Source of the DNA: Diplonema japonicum
Taxonomy: Eukaryota; Euglenozoa; Diplonemea; Diplonemida; Diplonemidae
Direction: 5' to 3'
DNA length: 64,000 nt
Assembly (NCBI GenBank): GCA_964019335.1
Contig: OZ025736.1
Coordinates: forward strand, 1-64,000
Shown: positions 11,858 to 23,189 of the stretch, piece after piece
Position numbering within the stretch: the stretch's first letter is position 1
Layout of the letters: each line of letters opens with the position of its first letter
Position numbers and translations under genes: made by a program
Notes under the pieces: model-generated
The model's database searches: none
The model's input: only the letters and a program-made list of their open reading frames with translations
What the model was told of the DNA's origin: nothing

Positions 11858-11858
<1 letters not shown>
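7179..11858 (-). CDS. Calpain-like protein with N-terminal LRRs and seven C2-like (domain III) repeats; catalytic Cys missing
   Basis: A 1,559-aa single-exon protein. Residues 1-150 are RNI-type leucine-rich repeats (ELNLSKNVL, KINLSCNPL, ELDISNTDI). Three domain III-like repeats follow (starts near 168, 331, 470), each with a GxW...AGG...W..NPxY signature. The calpain core spans about 650-945, then come four more such repeats (about 961, 1125, 1285, 1445). The core keeps family landmarks (ELWPAVLEKAYAKL, the DHVF histidine at about 870), but the catalytic loop QGxLGDCWF reads VGLIQDLWF, so Cys is Leu at about 708. The NPWG asparagine site reads DCWD (about 890). Proteolysis is therefore unlikely; kinetoplastid calpain-like proteins are often similarly inactive and act at the membrane or cytoskeleton. 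An in-frame A-run precedes the chosen ATG; an acceptor AG at 11899-11900 gives a 40-nt 5' UTR. Confidence 0.92.
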
Positions 11859-11890
<32 letters not shown>

Positions 11891-12198
11891 GACAACCTCT
11901 GAATGTTGTGGAGAGGGGTCTGACATGATATAAAAATGGAGAAAAAAAAGGAGAAAAAAAAAAAAAAAAAAAAACAAACCCCCTCAACCAAAAGATACAA
12001 AAGATAGAAAGAAAAAAAAAAAAGAAAAAAAAAACAGAAAAAAAAAGAAACAACAGGAAAGGATGAAAAAACGAATAGAAGAGAGGATCTTTTTCTTTTT
12101 TTCCCTTTTCTTCCACTTCCTTTATAATAAGAGGGTTGGGGGAGAATTACAAGGGGGAGGGGGAAAGAAGGGAAAATAATTTAATACAAAGGACGACT
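11859..12198. other. Spacer between calpain-like and coiled-coil genes
   Basis: It holds the calpain-like gene's 27-base A-run and probable splice acceptor (CCACAACATTCAG read on the minus strand, AG at 11899-11900). Purine-rich runs follow. No gene is visible. Confidence 0.75.
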
Positions 12199-15100
12199 TC
12201 AGTAAGCTCCAAACGGTGATCTTGGAGAGTGCAAGACTGTGGTGTCAGAACGGTAGGGCGACCTGGGAGCCGGATCATCATACGTGAGGTGGCGAGAGGT
12301 GGGGGTATAAGACTTCATAATCTCCTGGTGAGTACGTTCTAAAGCAACGTTCTTATAAGTTGTCTCCTGCTCGACCTCGCGGGTGAGCTTTCTTGTAGTG
12401 ATGCCCATGAGGAGTTCATTCTGCTTCAGCCCGTGAACAGAGGTGTTTAAGGAGCGAACCTCACTGTCTGCCATATGTTTGGAAAAGTTGGCATCTTCCA
12501 GCTCTCTTTTCAACTTCTCCTCCCTCATTTTAAACAAGGTAACTTCTTTCTTCATGGATATGACTTCATTCTCCATTTCCATCATGTTTCTGCGGAGACT
12601 GGAAGCTTCTCGTTCCGAAGCTTCAAGGCTGTTTTCCAGTTTTCGAACTTCTGTCATGTGGCCGGACCGTTCTGTGTCGGTGTGCCGCATTTGTGATCGC
12701 ATTGCCGAGTAGTGAGCTCGTGACCCTGTGTCTCCTTGAGGGGTTTCCTTTCCGCTCTTTTCTGTGTGCATCAATTTTGTTTTCAGTACACCGACTTCTT
12801 TGACGGCTTCCTGTTGAGCTCGTCGGATAGCAATGTCGCTTTCCCGTTCAACGCGTCGGGATTTTGTTTCCGCTTCAAGAAGCTTTGCTTGAAGGGATCC
12901 CCTGTCGCTTGCTGTCCGGCGGATCTCGTCGTTGGCGGCAGCTAGTTCGCTCGTCGACTGTGCGTGGCGTGCTTTCACCCTTTCCAGCTCTTTTTTTACT
13001 ATAGCTAGCTCATGGTTGGCTTTGCGTGTTTTTTCGTACTGGTCGGCTTGTTCCACTTGTAGCATGTGCAGTTCCTTCATCTTTGCTTGTGTTTCTACTT
13101 GTGCCGTGTTGCTCTTGTACTGTATCTCTTCTGTGCGTTTCTCGGTGCGGCGTCTCAGCTGCGCGATGGTTTCTGTTTTGTTCTCCAGCTCTCCCACCAT
13201 TGAGTCGTGCTGCCGCTTGAACGTCAATGTTTCTGCCGCTGCTCTCGACTTTGCTACCTCTAATGCTGTTTTCAGATCGGTGATTTCCCGTTCGAGGTTT
13301 TGTGTTGCTGATCTGTGCGTTGACTCTGAGTCGAGTAAGGCCTTCTTCCCTGCTTTGGACTCTGCCCGCAGACGGATCACATCATCTTTTAGAGCCCTGA
13401 ACTCCCTCTCAAGATCCTCGTGTTCCTCAGCAAGCTGCCGTGCTTTGTTCTCCCCCGCTTGCATGCTCATCATGGCGTTGTCGCGGTCTTCTTGCAGTTG
13501 TTCGACCAACTTGTCCATTTGTCTGGAGTCCATTCGTTCCCTTTCCAGCTCTTTTTCAACGGAAGCTGCCCGTTCGGCTTGTCTTGCGAGTTCCCTCGAC
13601 AAGTCTTCAGACGCGTGCTGCTTTCTGGGTGACGGCGAGGAGGCTCGCTCTGTCACCATGGAGGCAATGCGCTGCCCCGCGTTCTTCAAGGTCCGCTCGC
13701 GCTCCTCCAGCTGGATGCCCAAGCTCTCCGCTCTCGCCTTGGCTGCTGCTGCTTCACGCTGTGCTGTGACAATATCCCCTTCAAGGCGTATGCATTTCGA
13801 GGTCAGTTTTTCCTCTGTGTCCGACACTGACCTGCTCACCTTGGCCAATCCACGTCGTGCCTCTGCTGCATCTGCTTCTGCTTTTTCCCTGCTCAGTTTC
13901 TCGTCGTTCAGCTGCTTTCTGTGCCATCCTTCCATGTCCACCATCCTGATCTTGGCTTGATCCAGCTGCAGTTCGTATTCGGACTCAGCCGACTGCCTCT
14001 CTTGCTTCAGCTTGCTGATCTGGCCTTCAAGACCTTCAATGACTCGGATTTGTCGTGTGCTGTCTGCAGAAGCTGCGCGCAGCTGTGCCGTGAAGCTGCT
14101 GGCTGCATTGCCCGCTTCCTGTTTCTGCACGTCGAGGCGCAGTTCGTATTCTTTCTTTGCGTTTTCTTGCATGCGCCGCATCTCTTCGATTTGAAGCTTG
14201 CACTTCCCGATCGCTGTTTCTGCGGTTTCCCTGTCTTGCTCCTTCTCCTTCCGCAGGGCATTGAGCGTGTTCTGAATGTGTTCTATTTTTTCGTCGGCAG
14301 CGCGTTTAGTATGCTGCTTCCCTGCCTCAAGGGCGGTCTCGGTGGCACGGTCGATTTCCCTGCGCAGGTCCTCCTCAACACGTTGGTGCTTGCCTTGAAG
14401 AGCATCGTACTTCTCGTCGTGTGCTTGGACGAGCTTGCGCCGTTCTTCTTCCATGGAATCCTCTGTTGCGTGTAAGTCGCTGCGGATGGTGGAAATTTGT
14501 TCGGCGAGTTCAGTCTCTCGTGCGGTGTGGCGTTCCGCTTCCTTTGTGATGGCCTTGGTGAGCAGATCGATCTGTTGGTCAGAGGAGGTCTGCACGTCTT
14601 GGCGTTGCTTCTCGATTTCCAAGATGCGAGTGGTCAAGCCGTTGATGTCGCTTATGTGTTTTTGCTGTATTCCGTGGAGCTCCGCTTCACGCGCGGCGGC
14701 TTCGCTGATGTTGTCGCGTAAACCGCGTTCTATTTTGCGCATTTCGGCTATAGCGTCGTCGTGTTTTGTGTTTGCCTCGCGGAGGGACTCGCCAGCACGC
14801 AGTTCCTGTTCATCAAGCCGCTCCTGAAGAGTCGCTACGTTGTCCTTCAGGAAGCTGATTTTCTTTTCGTCAGATAGTATTGTGTTCTTGGACTCTGTCA
14901 GTTGTTTTTCGACAGCGTCGCACTGCAGCTGTATCTTGATGGTGGCTTGGTTGAGATCGTCGATTGCGCTGTCAGCCTTTACAAGCTCGGCGTCGCGTGA
15001 CTGCCGTTCTGCGTTCAGAACATCCCGCCATTTTGCGTCGTTCTCTTCTAGAAGTCTTCTGTGGTGGTCAGCCGTCACTTCTGCTCCTTCTTTTGTCTCT

Positions 15101-16643
15101 TTCAATTCTCTCCGGACCTCTGCTTCCGTGTTCTTCATATCGCGTACTTCTACTGCGATCTCCCTCTCCTTTATCGACAGTTCTTTTTTTGCTTCGCTGA
15201 AAGCGGATTTTGCGTTCTCCAGCTCGAGTTGCAGCTGGTTGATTTCGGCGCTCTTCCTGTCGCTTAGCTGGTGGAGTCGTCCTTCTAACTGTGTAATCTC
15301 CTGCACCTTCTTCGTTGTTTCCAGCCGCATTTTCCCCTCTGTGATCTCCATTTTCTCTTTAGCTCGCTCGGCTTCAGCTTGCACTGCGGTTTGTCTCTTC
15401 TCTGCGATATCCTTGTCGTTCTCTGCATTTTCCAGCAGCTTTTCAAGGTTCTTGATGCTCGCGCGCAGTTCTGTTTCGAGCTGGCCTGCCTAGAGGGGGG
15501 GGGTGGGGGGGTGGGGAAAGTTCTTCAAGAAAAAATAGTAATAATAATAATACCTCCGCGTTCTGTTTGACGAGCTCGGAGTTCTTGTCGCTGATTACGT
15601 TCTTGAGACGCTCGATCTGTGAAAAGAGATAATTCATAACCAAAAAAAAAAAAAAAAAATACTTCGTTGCGAGCGTCCTTGCTTATGGTGGGTGTGCTGG
15701 GGGGAAGCGGCAGCTCGTACGCAGCTTCTGCGGTGGCGGCGGCTTCGTTGCCGAGGTTGCCCAACATTTCTCGAAGGTCGACGACCTTCTTGCGTTCCTT
15801 GTCGGCCTCGGTGCGGAGGGCGGCGATCTCGGCCTCAAGTTTGGTGTTGCTGTCTATTTTGTCGTTCAGCTTACGAGTGAAGGCTTCTACCTCGGTGAGA
15901 GCTTCTTGGCGTTGGAGTTCGAGAGCATCTAAGTCGTCCTTGTGGCGTGCTTCTGTGGCTCGCTTTTCACGGCCGAGTTTTTCTATCTCGTCACGGATGA
16001 CAGTGATAAGATCTTTGAGCTGGGTGGCCTCTTTGGCATATGTGTCGTTTTGTGTTTTTAAGGATTTTATCTCAAGCGTTCCGTCTATTTGGGACTTTGT
16101 AAGTTTGACGAGTTGTTCGTTAGATGAAGTGAGTTTTGTCTCCAGTTCGTCCTTGCTTTGCTCCAACATTTTTAACAACTGTGTTTGTCTGTCTCCGTCT
16201 ATCGTTGCGGATTCCCTCACGGTTTTCAGATCTGATTCCAAGCGTTTTACTTTTTCCTCGTATTCCGAAATTGCGCGGGTAGCTTGGGTTAGCTCGGTTT
16301 TAGTTGTTTTGCTGTTCGTGGTCAGCTCCTCGTGTTGCTCCTTCAGCTCGTTCATTTCCTTGACAATTTCCTCGAGGTCTACTATTTTTTTGCAGAGTTC
16401 CTCTGATTCCTTTTCCATCTCCTCTTTGCTTGTCTTGTTTTCGTGGTCTTGCTCCTCAATGGTTTCCTCCAGGGTCTGAACCCTCTTGGAGAGTCCCGCG
16501 TTGACCTCCTTCAGGGATGCTACATCAATGAAAGCGGAGTCCTGTTTCATCCCCACTATTTTTTCAACCAATTCTTCTTTTGACATTTGGCGCAGGAAGT
16601 CTGCCTCTGAGCCGAAGCTCATGCTCATGGAACTTTCCAACAT
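12199..16643 (-). CDS. Giant coiled-coil protein, three exons
   Basis: Exons are 16643-15663, 15616-15554 and 15489-12199, totalling 4,335 nt or 1,444 aa. Both introns are GT-AG, phase 0: 46 nt (gtattt...cacag) and 64 nt (gtatta...ctctag). The middle exon encodes only 21 residues (IERLKNVISDK...QNAE) and continues the heptad register. Nearly the whole protein is charged coiled coil rich in Glu, Lys, Arg and Ala, with short breaks such as ASSPSPRKQ. The tail has several Ser/Thr-Pro sites (APRSPYR, HSPRSPF). No motor or membrane segment is seen. A cytoskeletal, basal-body or tethering role is plausible but inferred. Upstream in-frame codons before the ATG at 16643 are GTG-led and G-rich, so they were not used. 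Confidence 0.88.
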
Positions 16644-16677
16644 TCTAGTACTGTTGTTCCCCCCTCCCTTCCCTCCC

Positions 16678-16718
<41 letters not shown>

Positions 16719-16890
16719 CCTTTTGTAAACATAGCAACGAGTTACGACAATAATAAAAATAATAATAAAAAAAGGTGAAAAGCTGGTGGTGATCCGGAAT
16801 GTAAAAAAAAAAAAAAAAGAGACATTTAAGGGTACCTGCGGTATGTGGCAGGACGCCTTAAAAAAAAAAAAAAAAAAAAACTCGATAAAA
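16644..16890. other. Spacer with A/T runs and a short shared string
   Basis: It contains a 37-base T-run and AAAAGAGACATTTAAGGG at about 16816. The following CCTGCGGTATGTGGCAGG resembles the stretch at about 4888-4905. No gene is visible. Confidence 0.6.
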
Positions 16891-17737
16891 TTTCAGTGTG
16901 CATGGGGGTGCTCACTGTTCAGGTAGAAATTCACACTAATCGGTCACCGTTCTGCGGTTGCTGTCTGGTGCCTGCGGTGGCTGTTTGTCGCGATGAGATG
17001 GACGGCATCTGGGCGAGAAACACTGCTTGGAGTCGTGCTAGGTAGGGGGGGGTTTGGCTCGAGGAGAAGAGTGGTCTCCTGTCGTAGCCGTGTGCCGTCG
17101 GGCCCCCAAGATGTCGAAGGGTATGCACCCTTGATTTGGCGTTGGCGGGGAAGGCTGACCTTCCACAGCGTGCTGAGCATTTCTGGATGCGACCCAAGAT
17201 GTATCGCATCCTTGCGGCCTTCTCCGTGAGCAGGTCCTGATCGTCGAGGGGACCTATGAGTGACCGGCGGGTGGTCTGCTCATAGTCTATGGCGAGTTCC
17301 ATTGTAGTGACGGAAGTTTTCTTCTTACCATCGTACCATCGTAGGCCTCTTAGCCACTTGAGGACGTTCTTCAGATGAAAGGTCAGGACCGCGCCTGACG
17401 CCCCGTTCGCCTTCAGCAACGCTTCCGTCGGAACATCATGTTGCCTCCCTGTCGTTACCTCATCCCAAGGGTTGGAGGTGAGCACTCTCTTGCTTTTTTC
17501 CGCTGCTCTGGCGTCACGGACCGTCACTACTTTCAGGAGGTATTGTTGCACCATCCTGGCACGTTCTTTCCCTGCTTTGTCGGCTCCTCTTGGGACTATC
17601 CCGTGAAGGGCTGTGGCAGCTGGGAGGCCTTCTCGCTTCACCTCTGCGTATTGCTCGCTTTCCAACACACTCCTTGCCGGCTCGCACTCCCACAGTGCAT
17701 GCTCCGTCATGCTGGTCGTTGTCTGGGACCGGTGGTC
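16891..17737 (-). mobile_element. 5'-truncated non-LTR retrotransposon 3' fragment
   Basis: A minus-strand frame (17710-16931, 259 codons) begins at TEHALWECEPARSV, like the zinc-binding region that ends many LINE reverse-transcriptase ORFs (C/H-rich, EHxLWECP). A later block, VTTMELAIDYEQTTRRS, resembles the C-terminal segment of retroelement ORFs in other protists. No reverse-transcriptase core is present; similarity stops at an A/T run near 17740, consistent with 5' truncation. The 3' end carries the 36-bp motif at 16891-16926 shared with two other sites, then a long T-run on the minus strand. It is probably dead. The specific LINE clade cannot be named. Confidence 0.65.
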
Positions 17738-18172
17738 GCAAAAAAAAAAAAATCACAAAAAAAAATAAGACAAGGAAGAGGGTTTTCCCCCCTCAACCTG
17801 TTTCATTGTGCTCCCTTTTTTTGAACCTTGTACTTTTTCTCCCTCCTCTCTGTTTTCTCCATTCTCGCTTTTTTTTTTTAGGGAGGGCGGCATACGAATA
17901 AAAAAGAATATCTCTAAGAAAATAGCGGGGCAAAAAAAAAAAGAAAAAAAGAAAACTCTACGTGTGGAAAAAAACGAGAAAAAAAATTACTGAAAACGAT
18001 TTTTTTTTTTCTCTCTCTCTCTTTATGTTAGGGTTTTTTTTTTTTTTTTTTTTTTTGCTCTCTCTCTCTCGATTTACAGTAATAAAATAATATAAAAAAA
18101 AAAAGAGAGAAAAGAAAAACTAACTAGGATAATATTTCATTCTCTCTTTTTTTTTTTTTTCCTTTTTTTTTT
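17738..18172. other. Spacer of homopolymers and CT microsatellites
   Basis: It holds A and T runs, (CT)n tracts at about 18012-18024 and 18058-18070, and no recognisable gene. Confidence 0.75.
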
Positions 18173-21100
18173 TCACTTGTACGACCTGAGAATTTCCTTT
18201 GCTCGTGAGACTGATTTTCCAGTGAGTTCTGATAACACTTCATGAGCTTGGCTGAGAATTTCGGTGTCTTTGATATCTTTTGTTGCTTCGGCTGCCTTCT
18301 CGAAGGCGTCCTTCTCCTCTTGCGTCAGGGTCCTGCGCGGCCTGGAGGGGGTGGTTGCGTTCCCGCACATTGTCTCCTTGTTCGCCCAGACGTAGTTCTC
18401 GACGACGTGTTTGTCCCGGCCGACGATAGAGGCGGCTTTCTCGAACATTTCGTCTTGAGATTCTTTGTCCCAACACTTCGGCAGGTTCGCCTTCACAAAT
18501 CGCCGAAGCTTCTTGTCCTCGCTTGGCGACCATCTTGCAAGACGAAGGCTTTCAATCTCATCCTGACATCGCTTTCTCTTCAAAGATTTCCCGACCGACG
18601 TTGAAGTAGATGACGAAGATGAAGAAGATGAAGAAGGCGAACGTGAGTTAGACGATGACACCACATCTTTAGGCGTTGGTGCATTGTCGCTCAATCTATT
18701 CTTAAACACCGACGGCGGAGGAGGTGGCATTGTCGAACCAGTATAAGGCGTATTATTAGAAAATAGAGACAGCTGAGGTGTTTTTACAGGAGTGTGTCCT
18801 ACAGAACAACGCGGTATGTTTGCGTCGGGTTCGCCCTCTCGGAGCGATCTGTGAGACATTGAACGCCTTTCCTCGTAGTCACCTATGCTTATCATTAGTT
18901 GTTTTTCGTAGGTCTCTGCTGCGGCCAGTCTGACCCTAGACGAGGCGAGCTCTTTTACGTACACGTCGTTCTGCTCCTTTAGAGCATCGAACTCTGCGTT
19001 TTTCATCTTTAGGTCCGCGACCATCTCCTTGAGCATCACCTCCGCCTCTTCCTTCTCCGCCCGCTCTTGTTCAAGTTCCGTCATTAGCTTTTCGAAGTCT
19101 TGTCCCATCGCGGGTGCTTGGGTTAGGAGTCCTTGCGTTGCCTTAAAAGATGGAGTATTTTTTTTTATTTTTTTTTCTTCTTTTTTTTAAAAAAAAACGG
19201 TATAAATATACCTCTGTTGCTTGGCTGTAGGTTAGTTCCCCGCTCTTTCTTTGGGTCTGCGGGTCTTGGGATTTGTTTTGCTGTTTTTTTTTTTTTTTTT
19301 TTTATTTTTTATTTTTTATTTTATTTTTTTCTTTTACCTCGTTCACAGCCTTTGCGGATGCGAGTTCGTCCGCCAGTGCGGTGTTCTTCCTCTCCATGGA
19401 TTTGATTCTCTCCTCGAGGAGGAGTATGTTCTCACGGTTGACCCTGGCTTCTTCTCCGTGATCTTCGGCTATTTTGCGAAGTCGCTCCACCTCTGTGTTG
19501 CTAGGTGTGCACATTTCAGGGGACGAGGAGCGCACCACAGCTGCGTGGATGGCGCGTATCTCGGTCAGTTTCTCCTCGATGTCCTCCTTCTGTCCTTGGA
19601 GTCCTTTAGTTTGCCTTTTTAATCTTTCGACCTCTAGCGTCAGCAGCGTGTGTTTCTTCACCGCTTCTGCTTTGTCCTGTTCTGCATTCTTGCATTGGGT
19701 TTTTTCTCGCTGGACCTCGTTCTTAAGGTCAGCGATTACCGCCCTAAGCTTGCTAGCGTCCAAGGACTGGTCGCGCTGTTCTGCTATGGTCTTGGCGAGC
19801 GCTGCCCTTTCACGCTCCCAATCCTTGCCCCTGTTGAGCATTTCTAGGTGCAGTTCAGTAATTGTTTTAGTGCACTTGTCCCTCTCGGTGCGCATGTTGA
19901 CTGAGGAGGTAACAGCGCTGTCCTTCTCCTTGCGCAAAGCTGTGACGGTGTTGGTAAGCTTCTCACTCGCTTGTTCCAACTGACGGCATTTGTTTTTAAG
20001 CAAGGTCTCGGACTTGGTGGGGGAGGTGGGGGAGGCGGGGCGCGGGCTCAGCCTGAGGTTCTTGATGGCCTGGTTCTGCCGCTCCGCATCGCCGATGTAC
20101 GTTCTGATCTGCGCACTTAGCTTTGTGTTCTCCGCTTTGGACTCTAAGAGCTCCTGACGGAGGGATTCTGTTTTTTCATCCCATTCACCCCAACTGCCTC
20201 TGCTGTTTCTTTGCTCGGACCTGAGAGCAGTGATGGACCTTGTGAGGGCCCCGTTCTCTTGCTGCAGTTTATTGCGTTGTTCCTTGAGTTTGGCGCACTC
20301 CGCCTGCGAGTCTGCGAACTGCTCACTAAGAGGCGCAGCAGACTCGTCGTTGCTTCCAAAGGAACGGCGTGAGGCTACAGCTGGGGGTGTGAACATTTGT
20401 ATTTTGCTGTCGATTTGCGCTTCGGCTTTACGCAGCTCCTCTCTAAGCTCTGCCTCCGGGCAGTGCACGATGCCCTTCAGCCTGTTTATGAGCTGTTGAT
20501 ACTTCGATCTCATCTTTGCAGCGTTGTCCTTCTCAAGCTGCATTTCCTTCTGGCAGTCTTTAAGCCGCGCCTCGTATGCGCACGTCTCGCTCGACCTCTC
20601 TGCGTTGATCGTGCTGATCTTCTTCTGAAGCTTGAACCTCTCGTCGTTCATCTCCCTGTCATTCTCCTCTGTCCGTGTACGATGCCGGGCGTATGTGCTC
20701 CGCACATTTTCAAGCTCTTCTGTGACATGTTGCAGCTGCCGTTTGTAATCAGCGGCCTGAGCCTTCACTTCTTTTATAACCCCCGCAGACGACTGGCAGT
20801 CTGGCAACTTATCGAACGGGACAGAGGTTTCAAGCTGTTTGGTGAGGTTGACGACCTTCCTCTCCGCTTCGATCTTGTCTTTCGACTCTGCTTTCCAAAG
20901 ATCCGACAACTTCTTGTTCCCGGCCATCAAACTGGCGATTTCAGCGGATTTTTGGCTGCTCTCCTCCGCGGCCGCCTCCAAGGCCTCGTGTTCTTTGACA
21001 GCTTCCTCTGAGGCTGTGACGGCAGCGTTCGCAATCTGCACCTGCAAGGCACCGTTCTGCTCAATGATGGTCTGCATTTCCTCGCGCAGCCTCATGGAGT

Positions 21101-21677
21101 CCTTCAGCTTCTCCTGGTACCTATCTTGGTAGTGCCGCAGGCTTTCGTTCTCAGCCTTTAATGAAAGGACTTCGTTTGCTTTGTTCTGCGCTTCCTGAAG
21201 CTGCAGCTTCAAGGCACTGATCTCTAAGTCAGCGGCTGTAAGGCGATCGTCTTGTTCTTTTGAAAACGGGATTCGAGGGGCCAGTGGGGACGTTGCAGGT
21301 GACTGCGATTGCGTCTTTCTGATGGTGTGAATGACTTCCAACAAGGTGTCTGTGTTGTCCTGGCTTGCTTCAACAGGCGGGTTAAGTAGTGGGCTGGGTG
21401 AGTCTTTCGATTTCTTAAGAGTGTCGAGAACAGCATGCAGCGTCTTGCTTTCGTCCTTGCTGGCTGATCTCTCCGGAACCTCCTTTGTCCCCAGCTGCCG
21501 TATCACCTCCATAAGCGTTGTGTCGATGCTTTCGTCGATCGGTATGCCGCACCTCGGCCCTGGTAGCCGTTCTGCCCTTTTCCCCATCCCCTTTGCCAGC
21601 CTGTATGTTCTGAATAGTTTCTTTGAACAGACATCTGCAGGTAGCAATCTGGAGTCCCTCTTCCATAAGTGTTTCAT
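18173..21677 (-). CDS. Coiled-coil protein with C-terminal Myb/SANT-like domain, three exons
   Basis: Exons are 21677-19338, 19280-19212 and 19141-18173, totalling 3,378 nt or 1,125 aa. Introns are GT-AG, phase 0: 57 nt (gtaaaag... long A-run ...acag) and 70 nt (gtatat...ttttaag). The 23-codon middle exon reads QNKSQDPQTQRKSG...ATE. Residues about 130-860 are coiled coil with Ser/Pro-rich gaps (LRLSPRPASPTSPT). The last exon continues the coil, then a Ser-rich linker, a basic stretch (KSLKRKR) and a Myb-like helix set (RWSPSEDKKLRRFV ... VVENYVW). A second helical segment (RRTLTQEEKDAFEKAAE) ends the protein. The basic stretch and Myb-like fold suggest nuclear or chromatin tethering, which is inference. 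Exon joins rest on frame and splice signals. Confidence 0.85.
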
Positions 21678-23189
21678 TTTCTCCTCTCCCTCCCCCCTCT
21701 GAAAAAATGGAGTTATTTCCCCCAAAAAGAAAAAAAAAAGGAAAAAGAAAAACTTAATGGACGTTGAGGGGGGGGGGGGTGGATAAAAAGTGGATGTAAA
21801 TGGGTTATAGACCTCAACACCAGCAACCCGATTCACTTGATGGGGGGAGGATGTGTTTAGCCTGTTGACGCGTCCCCTTCTGGGGGTCGCTTCCTGCTAC
21901 ACACACAAAAAAAAAAAGGCGATGTTTAGGACGGGGAAGGCTTCCTTTCACCTCTCGCTGTGTACCTCTCGTTTACCTTCTCGATTACACGGCTCAAAGA
22001 AAAGAAAAGAAAAGAAAAAAGTTTAAAGAAAAATGAAGAACAGCCCTAATGGATACTTACAGACCAGAGTCTCTTTGCCACAGAGGGAGAAAAGAAAAAT
22101 GGGGTGGGTTGAAGGGGAGAGGTCGTGTGGCATTTGATTGCCCTTCTTGAAGTCGAAAATAAATAAATAAATAAACAAACCCGCAGTCATATTAGTCAGA
22201 ATAACAACAAAAAAGAAAAAAAAAAAAACAACAAATGCCCATTACCAAGACATAACAAAAGAGGGGGTACAAATAGCAAAGTCTCAGCGTGTCACAAAGA
22301 ACTCAACCTCCGTTCTTAAGCCACTTTTTTATTGCCCTTCCTCTGGGGGGGGGGGGGGGGGGGGGATAAGCCAGTAAGACCGTGTAAAGAAGAACGAATG
22401 GAATAAAGAGAAGAAAAAAAAAAGAGTTCTTTTTTTTAGAACAGTGAGTTCAATTCAAAAAGAAGAAGAAAAAAAAAACATATATAAGAGACAAAAAAAA
22501 AAACCAGTGTTGGTGCCCTGTTGTTAAAAATAAAAGAAGAAGAGGAAGAAAAAAAAGAAAAAAAAAAACCACAATTGTATAAAAAGACTTTTTTTTTTTT
22601 TTTTGTTCCCAACCTTGCTGCACTCCCACCTGGAGCGGGAAACTCCTTGCCAATCGGTTCAGCATTCCCAAGCTTTTGTAAAAACGGTGAGTTTAGGCAA
22701 TGTCTCAACACAAGAAGAATGCAACGCAAGTCAGAAGTAAAAAGAAAGTGACCAATTTGTTTCCCCCCCTTTTTTTTGAGGTGTGCTTGTTGGTGCCCAC
22801 CAGTAAAAAAAAAGGGGGGGGATGAGATAGGGAGAACAGGGGGAAAAGAAAATACCCGTTTTTTTTAAAAATTATTGTTTGAGAGGTAGAAGGTTTCGTC
22901 AATAACGAGGGCACATCTCTCCACGTGTTCTTTCCCAACACCAATTTGAGCCCTACTTCCTATCACGTTAATTCGGCACCTAGAAGATACGAAGGGGCCC
23001 CCGTTACTCTGTCAAGGCTGTTATAAAAATATGAACTTGAACACGAATAAAGGGGGGGAGGGGAGCGAAGAACTAATTACGTTCATCTCTATAAAGCAAA
23101 TTAAAATTTGGAAAAAAAAAAAAAAAAAAAAAAAAAAAGCAAAAGCAAAAGCAAAGAGAGAAGGTTTCTTATTTTTTTTTTTTTTTTTA
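21678..23189. other. Gene-free block upstream of the Myb/coiled-coil gene
   Basis: About 1.5 kb with A/T/G/C runs, including a 22-base G-run near 22346-22367, and short unique islands. I see no gene, inverted repeat or RNA-like fold that I would defend. Confidence 0.6.

Noticed and set aside
12932-15493. Long open frames on the plus strand opposite the coiled-coil genes
   Set aside because: They are Ser/Leu/Phe-rich antisense shadows of Glu/Lys coiled coil, with no domain and no splice support.
22346-22367. Long G/C runs (also 5973, 25656, 38401, 62440) as G-quadruplex or origin signals
   Set aside because: They are pure homopolymers that may be partly sequencing or assembly artefacts; nothing else supports a function.
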